From Triticum aestivum (taxonomy: Eukaryota; Streptophyta; Magnoliopsida; Poales; Poaceae), in NCBI RefSeq assembly GCF_018294505.1, contig NC_057802.1:554504712-554568711 (forward strand): DNA of 64,000 nucleotides, in the 5' to 3' direction. The first letter of the stretch is position 1. Each line of letters opens with the position of its first letter. Positions 55,166-64,000 of the stretch are shown piece after piece. The notes beneath the pieces are model-generated. The model was not told the DNA's origin, ran no database searches, and was given only the letters and a program-made list of their open reading frames with translations. The position numbers and the translations under genes were made by a program.

Positions 55166-56747
55166 TCTTACCTTGGTGCCATCCCTGCTAGCTTTTCCAA
55201 ACATCACCAAGGTCATTTGTAGTTTTTATGCAATTACTAGTTTAGGTCAATGTTAATTTAGCAATGCAGCAGAAGGCTTCCTTTGCTTCCTTTTTCATGA
55301 TTATTATTGTATACCAGCATCGAGTTTTTGTATAGTTTCTTTAGGGGTAGATTGCAGTGATATAGTTCAATGACATATGTTTTCTGCTTTTCTGAGTTGA
55401 AGGCTAATATGTGACTATCATCTTAAACAAGTATTTTTGATATCACTGAACCATGATTCAAGTCCATGTTATCATTTTTCTCACTTATTCTTCCTTTCAT
55501 GTTGAATTAATGTCATAATACAGATGATGTAATGATGACAATCAGAAGACAAGAAATAGAGCGAAAGGGATACATTTTCTTCATTGACTTGATACTCACC
55601 AGTGAATACATTCTCTTCATTGATTCCAAATTCAATTCTAGTGTGTACTCTTATACCTCCTCTCGAATATTTTTCTTGTCTGATACGCGATTCATATTTT
55701 ATCGTCCTCTTGAAAGCGTTGTAGGTCTCAGACGTTCGTCCATCTTGCTACCATCTATTCGGAAAGGCATATGGTTGCCGACAGTAATGGAAGAAGATTG
55801 GTGTATGTTTCCTGGACCACAAGTAATCTGCTTGCATGACTCATGTTTTGATTTGAGTTACAGGTACTGCCTCAATGCCTCATGACTTCTGTTTTGCCCA
55901 TGTGAGGCTTCAACTAATGACCTGGCGCCTGCAGATGATGTATTTTGCAACCAACCATTGTCCTGTTCGTGTGGATTACCAGCTGAAGCACACTCCCGTC
56001 TCTCGAGCATTCAAGCAAGTAAGCTTCCTTATGCGTTCCATGGATGATTGGGCATCGGAGTTACCACTTAATTGTGTGCATGCTTTTGCTGTTGCAATTT
56101 AAAGTGGACCACCCAGAGGTGCATTTGCACTCATTTTTGACCATGAAATAAACCATCCACAATCAAATTGGAGACCTTTGTAATGTGGGTACTCTTGTGT
56201 CAGTCATACCATAAAGGGTTGACTAGGTGGCTAGTTTTCACTAACCTAACATGCTGACCTGACAGGCACGCGAAGTTGCATTGGTAAGCAGGTTTTTATG
56301 AAGTTCTTTCCTCTTGGCATGGTTAGGGCTAGTAGGAGAATAAATTAGCAAAGCTATCATGATCAAGAAGAGGTGACCGAGAGCGACGAACTGATCTAGG
56401 GACTGCAGACCAGTGTGCCGTACAAGCGCTAACTTCATTTTTTTAAAATTACCTGTAGAATTGACAGAACATGTATAAATTCCATACCTTTCTGGAACCA
56501 GTGCATGGACTAAATTTGTGGACATGTCTGGGCAAATACTTTTTCATAATTATGGCGTGATTAAAGCCACTCCAATATGCATGGAATGCTTATTGAAAGG
56601 ACCACTCTCAAGCCGGCAAGAACAAAGAACATACAATAGTTTTAAGACCAGCAGCCTTCTTTGGCGTGCACATTTCTTTGTACTGGTAAGATAATGTCAT
56701 AGATTGTACTATGTGGTATAACGCACATAGGCCCATTGTACTATGTG
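55166..56747. other. No gene seen
   Basis: T-rich and intron-like sequence. The longest frame (55532-55885) has no recognised domain. Fragments of the MULE may remain but I cannot read them. Confidence 0.3.
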
Positions 56748-57941
56748 GTAACATTGTTGGGAGTTTTTTCGGGTGAATGGATAATGTGTCGTTTACGAAG
56801 AGTTCTCTGAAAAATCTGTGTGGAAAGATCAGCCAGGAGCAGGTAGATGACGATGTGAGGAAGACAATGGAAGTGTTTGCTAAATTGTGGTAAGGATCCG
56901 CACTTTGCATACCACTAGTAAGCGTGCACTTGCAACGCACGTCTCTCAAATATAACACATGTCTTTTGAAATCTATTTATTTTTAAGTAAATGTGCCTGG
57001 ATGTTGCAACAACATCCTTGCGTGTCCCTAATGACAAATATGTGTTCTATGCTTCTACTTATCCTCTTCGCTAGAGCTCACACATCTCATGAGTGGTATT
57101 CACCTGGTCGCCTCGTCATCAGGTATGGGGACACATGCTTGGGGTTGTCATGGTCGAACGTGTGCTTCGCAAACTCCATCTCCTTGCTGGCTCTTTTTTT
57201 TAACCGCAAACTGTAGAACAACAGTTCTATGGTCAAAATTTCATTAATATAGTATGGTATAAGGGGGAGGGAAAAACAGAGCAAAAATTAATCAAGATAC
57301 AATTGGTTACAAACACCTCAGCCAATGCCAGTTCTAGGTATCATATGGAAAGAAAATCTAGCTTGAAAGACTTCTTTGGTCGGAGCAAGCGTCGAAGCTC
57401 CCTGAACCTGCACATTTTGCAACCTTTGTGTTAGTCAAGGTAAAAAAATAGCAAGGCATTGGTAATCATGAATGTACCATGTATCAAGCTATTTGCTTCG
57501 TTGATGTCTGGGTTGAAGTATAGCCGAGACTGCTCAGTCGTACGCAAGATAGCATCTGAAATTGAGTGTAAGAAAGACTTAAAAGTATTAGCAGACAACC
57601 TAAAACACAATAGCACGAAGCCAAAAGATATGCCAAAGGATACTAAGCATAATATTAACCCATTTAGTTATCTAGATGACCAGATTAAATCGTAAGCATT
57701 ATGTGGTTCTTATTCAGTGAAAAGGAATTTGGTTGAATAATGATTGCCAATGCACGTCAGCATGTATGATTGAGAAACCACACAGAGCATAATTCAGGAG
57801 CGGATACATATGTTTTCAGAGCTTGCAGCTCAAAATGAAATGCTAGAAATTTTTATCGCCCTACTAAAAACATGAGGAAATTATCAATGTCAAAGTTGTT
57901 GCGTCTAATGTCAAAACTAACTACTATATCAATTTACTGAG

Positions 57942-58355
57942 CGAAAAGTCCATTCTGCACCCGAGCTCAAATGAGCTCGGGTGAACAGTAAACTCGAAAA
58001 ACTTTTTAAAAATGTTCAAAAAAATCTGAATTTTTTAGGGTAAACTTTAACAAATGTTCTAAGGGTTTGCAAAATTTCAGCTCGAAATCGCATTCGTACA
58101 AGTCGTGGCAAAAAAAAAACAAAATCAGTACTCCAAAATGCTTTTGGAAATAAAAATTTTGAAGCACCAATTTTGTTTTTTTTTTCTATGACTTCCACAA
58201 ATTTTTTTTGTGATGAAATTTTGTGAGCATTGAGAACTTTTGTCAATGTTTGCACCTAAAAAAATTCAGATTTTTTCGAAATGTTTTTCATTTTTTTTCG
58301 ATTTTACTGTTCATCCCGAGCTCAAATGAGCTCGGCATCCCGAGCTCAGCGTCCG
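57942..58355. mobile_element. Foldback MITE inside the Helitron
   Basis: The two halves are inverted over nearly their full length, with cccgagctcaaatgagctcg near each end and poly-A/T interiors. The direct repeat ttactgag at 57934-57941 and 58356-58363 is an 8-bp target duplication (the adjoining ninth base differs, t against g), consistent with a hAT- or Mutator-type MITE. The gagctcaaatgagctc palindromes within each arm are unusual. Confidence 0.8.
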
Positions 58356-58363
58356 TTACTGAG

Positions 58364-60080
58364 ATGGTTTTCTGTATGAACATTAGTTAATGAAAAAATA
58401 TATGAGAAAATACTTGTGTAATTAGAACAACAAGAATTTTAAATGTATGGACTTGGATTTCACAACTTAATGTGAACTAACACAGCATTAGAAAGAAGAA
58501 AAGCCTGGTACAGTTTGCTTTGCAATGAAATTTGATTGAATCATTCAGTTCTCAAGAGCAATTGGATAATAAGAAGGGAAGAACAGGAAGGTTGAATCAG
58601 AAGGTTCACCTATCAAACGTGAGTAGTAGTAGTTGCCTAGTAGCAGGTCAGATAGGACGACAATAGGCAGAAGAGAGTCAGGCTGCCATAGGGCTTCCTC
58701 AAGCTGAAGAAACAGGGAGTCGGGGCAACATCACTGACTTGGCTGGGACCTTGGTGTGTCCTATCGTGTAGCATCGACATCTCATGGTCCTACAGCTGCA
58801 AGAAGCAGAATTCCTTGCACTACATTCAGACATAGCTGAGATTAGTTTGTAGTCCACGCTAAAACCTCTCAGATCACTGTTAAATGTCTGGAACTGAAGA
58901 ATGCAGTTTCTCCTCTTTGTATATGATACGAAGTTTCTTTAGACGGGTAAAATTTCAGTAGAACAAAAAAGGTATCAACTCTTAATTTTACTCCATATGT
59001 CTTACCATAGATATGGTTACTGCACCAGCATCCCTCTGTTGAAATCTCAACCACAGAAGTACCAAGCTATTCTTTGACTTCACTCCCAAAAACTGCATGT
59101 GCTTGAACGACTATTGCACCTGGAGACAATCCTGCAATCATGAATTCAATGCTTATAAGTTGAAAGGGGCAATGAATGAGAAATGCTAAATGATAGACCT
59201 GATGCATAAAAGCAAATAAAACTGTGATCAAAGGACTACAGAGAGATCTGATGTTGGTAAAATGCTGAGTTGAACTGGAACAAATCCTCGGACAAATCAG
59301 AATCAGATTATCTATTGTGGTACATAAATCAAGCGGGAACACACAAACAATCAGGAAATGTAGGACGACTTGATGACTATAAACTTGACAGTAAAGATGT
59401 CTCATTTTCATGATAGGCTGCTCTATTTGTCAGTATTAACACCAAAGATTTTTGCCTTGCCAATCTATTCATATTCAACCCTTTCATTGCCGTGTACAAA
59501 ATCTTTTACAGCAAAGTGTGTACATAGAAAATTATGGTGCTTAATTCTGCTTGGTTGATTCTCTTGGTGTATCCTCCTCAGCTAGAAGACCGGAACTACC
59601 ATCTGCTTGGTGCAGAGTGATCCTAGGTTGGTTGATTACGCAAAGTATTGCCACTAAAAATGGGTTGTCCATGTTTCATGTCCTAAGCATATATAATGTT
59701 GTTGCTCCGTTTCAGTATGGTACTATGGTTACAACTTACAAACAAGCATGCATGTGCAAATAATTTTGTTTTAACATCTTAACACCTGCAAGCCATTGTG
59801 TTCTGACAAATGATGTTTCAGACTAAATTGATTAACTAACAGTGTGTCTTAACAAATGATGTTTCAGACATGTCTAGATATAAAAGAATTTTAGAGGGTT
59901 GTACATAGACTAGACATTGACCGGACATTCGAACAGTACATGAATACTTATATTATATACAGTGACACTAAAGAATTCAGTATAAGTCGATGCAACTATA
60001 TGGAAAGATTGAGCTAGAAACCTAATTACATGGATCAATCCGTCAGTTAAAAAATGTCATTACTCCATACGGAAACAAGC
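58364..60080. other. Helitron interior, no gene recognised
   Basis: The interior has intron-like composition. Short frames at 59067-59411 and 59551-59763 are not supported. The sequence may contain introns or UTRs of captured genes, but I could not match any exon to a known family. Confidence 0.3.
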
Positions 60081-60880
60081 ATCCACGATTGAAAGCTCCC
60101 AAAATCCAAATCCGATGGCCATTACTCTATACAGAAAAGGATTTGTGCAGGCGCATCAGGATCGCGTCAGAGCATGAACGGAATGGGCCGGGACACGGCG
60201 ATAGCAGTGATTTTGACCCACCCGGCAGTGGCAGAGGGGAGTTCCTAGACGTGGCGCCCGTGGGGCAGAAGCCGAGCGGCAGGCGGCGACGGCGACCGAC
60301 GCTCCAGGAGAGGCCAAATGCAACGACACGTGTGTGCATGGAGGAAGCTGCAACTCCTCCTCTCGCGTCCCCCGCCGTGGTTTGCGTGCGTGGTGGCGAC
60401 AGGTTGACTCGAGGTGGATCGAAAGGGAAGGGGGGCGGCGTTTGCTGGGAGGTGGGGCGAACGCGCGGTGTGTCTTAGCCATGGCAGCGTGGGAGATCCG
60501 GTCGTCGCTGTCGTTGATCTAGTCAGGAGGAAGGCCGGCAGTCACGAGGGAAGGTCCAACGGAGACAGGGAGAGAGATTAGTGAGGAGAGGGAGAGAGAA
60601 GGGAGGAGGAAGGCGCTGGGCGTGGCTGACCGGCGAGGATGTCGTCGCCGCTTGTAGGAGAGTGGGCCGCGACCGGAGGCGGGGTCGACTCGGGATGGAT
60701 GAGAGGGCAGCACACAGGAGGAGGGGAATGGAGGAGCGGCGGCAGTTGTTGCCGGTCCGTTCTTCTCGACCTAGGGCCTAGAGAAAGAAAGGTGGGGAGG
60801 ATCCGAAAATCATGGAGTTACGGGCGGGGCCGCAGGGATTGGGTACGTAGAGCGCGACTATTGGCAGACGTCTGCTAGGC
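60081..60880 (-). other. Possible captured gene 5' end inside the Helitron
   Basis: This GC-rich block lies near the Helitron 5' end. A minus-strand ATG at 60482 opens MAKTHRAFAPPPSKRRPPSL and stays open for 108 codons with grass-like GC3. Overlapping frames are open on both strands, so GC content alone could explain it. No domain is visible. Helitrons often pick up such first exons. Confidence 0.25.
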
Positions 60881-61439
60881 ACAACATTCGATCTCAGACG
60901 TTCATTCACGCGACATATCATTGACGTAATATGGTCAGTCGGATCTATTTAAGTTGATTTAATCGGAGGGCTTTGGTTATCCCGTGTACAGTTTTGTGTG
61001 TTACTTTAGGTGGATCCATGTTTGCTCTTTTAATAGTAGTATAGATGTGCAGGCAGACAAAGAGGGTCGGACAAAGAACTTGATGTGGGCGAATAGCAGC
61101 AGCAGTCTGCAGCAGAGTTTCATTGGTGGTGTAGTGACGTTTTATACAACGCACCGGACGAACCTTTACGACATGCCCTTAAGACTTTTCGTTGGGGATA
61201 ACAACAATTTTTAGAGTACTATACTGGCTGGTGTACTGCGACGAGTCGAGACCGAGGAAAGTTTTGAGTGTGTTTTTTCAGACTTTCCACGGATGATGAG
61301 AGACATGGCGCCGAAAACAATACTCATTGGTAATATGGCTTGTTTGATCATGTAATATGATAGCCTTACGGTCCTTTTAGGATGAACTGATTAACTTGCT
61401 TATGTTATGATTGCAGAACAGAATCGGACGATGGATGAT

Positions 61440-62811
61440 CACTAGTAGAAAAAGGGCCATTTGTCCCGATTCATAAGGCCTATCTGTCCCGGTTGGGGAA
61501 CCGGGACTAAAGGGTCGTTACTAATGCCTAGGCCTTTAGTCCCGGTTCTTATACTAACCGGGACAGATGGGTCTCCACGTGGCCGGTGCTGCGAGCCCAG
61601 GCAGGAGGCCCTTTAGTCCTGGTTGGTGGCACCAACCAGGACCAATAGGCATCCACGCGTCAGCTGTTCAGGGGCTAGGGTTTTTGTTTTTTTCTGAAAG
61701 GGGGTGGATTTGGGGGTTTTGTATGGTTAATTAAGGTGTTTCATATATTGTGTTAGGTAGCTAATTAATTAATAAAGAGAAGTGTCCTCTCTTATCTCCG
61801 TGCTTGGTCGACGCCACGTACTATACATAGAGAGGCCCTCGACACGCTAGCTAGTAAGAAAATGAAGGAAACCATTAAGTACAGAAGTTCGTCATGCATA
61901 CCGAGAGAAGTGATCGACCTCTCTTCTCCGAGAGATTGGTCGAACAACAAGTTTTCATATTATATATCTGACGCTACTGGCTACATACATATACAATATG
62001 TAAGATCTCTTACAATCCCCTAGCATTTGAACTCAACTTCCACATGGTATTCTCCGGCTTTATTGATGACGTGGTAAAGAAAGAATCCCGCCAATTCCTC
62101 TTGAATTGCTTTCATGCGATCTTGTGGTAGGAGTTCATTCCGCATCTGCCACGTCTAATTTGAAGAAGGGGGTTAATACATATATATGAATGAAACTCAA
62201 CAGAAATGATGGTGTAATAAAATGAAATTGTGAATATTATTGCTTACGCACTTCATATTGTCTTTTAGAGTAGCCCCGCTTATTTTTCAAAGTCGCATTG
62301 TAGATGAACTCGCACACGTAGTATCCACAGTAATCATTCCCTTGTTCCTGCCACAAGCACTTTACGAGAAATAGAGGTCAGTCAAACTAATAATGAAGCA
62401 TTATAAATGGCATTGATGAAAGTAGCTAGAATCAACGGGAGATGTGCGCAACTAGCTAGCTAGTAGTACTTACTTTCGGGTATGTATATCGCTGCTCCTT
62501 CGGTAGTCCCGGAGCTTCTGCGGTGAACTGTTTCCAAACCCTGCAAGACAAAGAAAATAATTATTACTTGAGATATCAGGAAATGAACAAAAAGTTGCCG
62601 ATATGGTGCGATAATGACCGATTGAACTTACTTGTTGAGAATTTTAGTCATGTCCGCATAGGTTTCGGGATCTTTTTGTCTCGAGTCTAAGACGGTTACT
62701 TGTCCCCGCTCAAGCTTAATCTCCAGGAGAATATAGTGGAAGCTGCGCACTAATGCGTAACTCATCAAACATTACTATAACCTTGCTCGAGTAATAAGGG
62801 AAACCGAATAT
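61440..62811 (+). mobile_element. CACTA element (Caspar-like), left part
   Basis: Begins cactagtagaaaaagggcca, followed by repeated ttagtcccggtt / aaccgggac motifs, the subterminal repeats of this well-known Triticeae group (named from memory). It cuts the FAR1-like exon at 61439. A minus-strand protease remnant lies inside. The second CACTA element at 62812 interrupts it and its other end is not in the window. Confidence 0.8.
62020..62742 (-). pseudogene. CACTA-encoded Ulp1-like (C48) protease, C-terminal exons
   Basis: Four minus-strand exons with GT/AG borders are readable: 62742-62632, 62540-62474, 62359-62248 and 62154-62020. They encode FHYILLEIKLERGQVTVLDS (catalytic His and Asp), then RQKDPETYADMTKILNKVWK, YPKCLWQEQGNDYCGYYVCE (catalytic Cys in G-x-D-Y-C-G-Y-Y-V) and WQMRNELLPQDRMKAIQEEL, ending VEFKC and a stop. 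Ulp1-type proteases cleave SUMO-like proteins and are a known second protein of some plant CACTA elements. The first three joins keep phase; the last join appears off by one base. The upstream exons are lost at the nested insertion at 62812, so it is broken. Confidence 0.7.
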
Positions 62812-64000
62812 CACTACACAAAAAATACACTTCCGTGATGATACGTGTTTGTCACAGTAGGTCACGTTTTTTGTCATGCATGTACATCCATGACAAATTT
62901 ATGACAGAATCAAGATAGTCATACCTGTGCTGTCGTAGAAGTGTTCCATGACATTACCAAAATTATCATCACGGAAGTGTCCACTTCGATGACGATAAAT
63001 CGCGCGTCACAGAAGTGCTTTCGTCAAGGGTGACCGACACGTGGCATCCACCGTAACGGAACGCCGTTAAGCTATCGGGTCGGGTTTTGGATCCGATAAC
63101 CCGTTAACAGCCTCGACCAGTGGGGATTTTCCACGTGTAAAATCATCATTGGCTGGAGGAAAAACGTGTCGGCTCATCGCTGGGATAGATGTCATCCACT
63201 CATTGGACAGAAGGCGCCTATGATACGTCGACATGTGGCACGGCCCAACAGTGGCCCATTCCTGTGAAAAGGCCGGCCCGTTTGACTTGGTCAAAAGCTA
63301 CCGGGCCGGCCCATGGAAAGCCTGTTAACGGCCTGTTCGCATATAGCCCATTTACAGCCCGCTAACCCAAGGCCCGTTACGCCCTATTCGAATTAGGCCC
63401 AGCAGCGTCATCTGGGCCATCCAATAGCCCGTTTTCACTTCTGGCCCATGTATGGCCCATGACGTCTTTCGGCCCATATGAGGCCCTATGTAACTCTTGG
63501 CCTATTAACGGCCCGTGCTGAAACTGGCCCGTAATGAACAGTGTATTACTTTACACCCATTAACGGCCCGTGGTGAAACTGGCCCGTAATGAACAGTGTA
63601 TCACTTTATACCCATTAACGGCCCGTTATTCCGTTGGGCCGTTTCCAGCCCATGTTATCTTTCGGCCTTCTCAGAGCCCATTTATTCTTGGGCTATTTTC
63701 CAGCATTCGTTTACTTACGGCCCGTTACTGTCATTTTCTGCTTGTGGGCCAAATTCAGCCCGTCGTTACAGTCGGCCCGTTTGTGGTCCGTTAATACGTT
63801 GGGCCGTTTTCATAGCGTCATCAAATACGGCCTATTAACGATGGCCCGTTATGGTCGGCCCATGAACGGACGATTCCAACTCTAGCCCGTTTACGGCCAG
63901 AATGCGGTCTGTTTGGCCCATGTTTGGCCAATCGATCATACGGCCCGTATAAGGCCCATTGATGATACGGCCCGTAGAAGGCCCATTGTTTCTACGGCCC
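62812..64000 (+). mobile_element. CACTA element terminus (end B), runs off the window
   Basis: Begins cactacacaaaaaatacact after tat and has the same order as end A at 14054: a unique zone (62812-63240), then a dense array of ggcccgt/acgggcc motifs to the window end. It is nested in the Caspar-like element, just upstream of the preserved Ulp1-like exons. The frames at 63570-63885 lie in the subterminal array and are not genes. Confidence 0.85.

Larger units (their letters stand above)
56915..61045 (-). mobile_element. Helitron, 4131 bp, inserted in the FAR1-like exon
   Basis: On the minus strand the element begins TCTATACTACTATTAAAAG at 61045 and ends with a hairpin (CGTGCGTTGCAAGTGCACG) then CTTACTAG at 56915. 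A flanks it on the left (56914) and T on the right (61046). Joining these flanks restores a TAC CAT GTG CAG reading across the transposase, so the borders are exact. No Rep/helicase gene is present; it is non-autonomous and probably carries gene fragments. Confidence 0.85.
56748..61439 (+). pseudogene. FAR1/MULE-type transposase remnant, copy 2 (split)
   Basis: The first part (56748-56914) reads NIVGSFFG, stop, MDNVSFTKSSLKNLCGKISQ then EQVDDDVRKTMEVFAKL; after a frame change it reads KDPHFAY up to the Helitron at 56915. After the Helitron, from 61046, it continues VQADKEGRTKNLMWANSSSS then LQQSFIGGVVTFYTTHRTNL, YDMPLRLFVGDNNNF, stop, STILAGVLRRVETEESFECV. An intron with GT/AG borders (61330-61416) leads to EQNRTMDD at 61439, where a CACTA element cuts it. 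The first catalytic Asp of the MULE core (usual F-D-T-T-Y) is Tyr here (F-Y-T-T-H). It is inactive. Confidence 0.7.

Noticed and set aside
60081..60880. Minus-strand first exon as a confident captured gene
   Set aside because: Coding bias is similar in overlapping frames, and no parent family is recognised. I kept it only as a possibility.
63570..63885. Three overlapping frames near the right edge, mirrored by frames at 12989-13343
   Set aside because: They are the same CACTA subterminal sequence in inverted orientation. No domain is present and all three frames are open.

Overview
This window looks like a piece of a large, repeat-rich grass genome, most likely wheat or a close Triticeae relative. 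I infer this from recalled repeat families and not from any search. The markers are BARE/WIS/Angela-type Copia LTRs, a tRNA-related Au-type SINE, Stowaway MITEs beginning CTCCCTCCGTTCC with TA target sites, CACTA elements of two types, and Helitrons ending in CTAG. Most of the sequence is transposable elements of several ages, often nested, and most long open frames are accidental.

Layout. 1-6.0 kb: a 187-bp direct repeat, three copies of one small non-autonomous Helitron family (two with a Stowaway MITE inside), and a short intact-looking gene of unknown function (2304-2864, minus) with a TATA box. 6-12.5 kb: a gene-like remnant with exon-like segments, broken up by a MITE and a 560-bp minisatellite. 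12.7-16 kb: a CACTA terminus, a foldback MITE, a Helitron 3' end, a poly(A) micro-insertion and an RRM gene fragment. 16.4-17.7 kb: an F-box-like gene broken by one in-frame stop. 17.7-28.3 kb: AT-rich diverged repeats, non-LTR fragments and hAT-like transposase debris. 28.3-31.0 kb: the 5' LTR and leader of a truncated Copia element. 32.4-33.8 kb: the best gene of the window, a three-exon heavy-metal-associated isoprenylated protein (HIPP) with an HMA motif and a C-terminal CSVM box. 34.9-40.6 kb: a diverged segmental duplication upstream of HIPP; its second copy has been opened by a retroposon-like sequence and a Harbinger-like element. 41-46 kb: a SINE holding a 97-bp AT microsatellite, a non-LTR retroposon, a TIR element and a repeat-borne ORF. 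46.2-53.5 kb: a degraded minus-strand Copia element with a 1.2-kb CACTA element nested in its RT/RNase H region. 54.4-64 kb: two FAR1/MULE-type transposase remnants. The second is split by a 4.1-kb Helitron and then cut by a CACTA element carrying a Ulp1-like protease remnant, which is itself invaded by another CACTA element that runs off the window.

Only two loci look like functional genes: HIPP and the unknown gene at 2304-2864. The rest is a record of insertion order. The two cleanest points are three tiny CCCCGC(A)n insertions, each flanked by a 15-17 bp target duplication, and a Helitron whose removal restores a codon of the transposase it interrupts.
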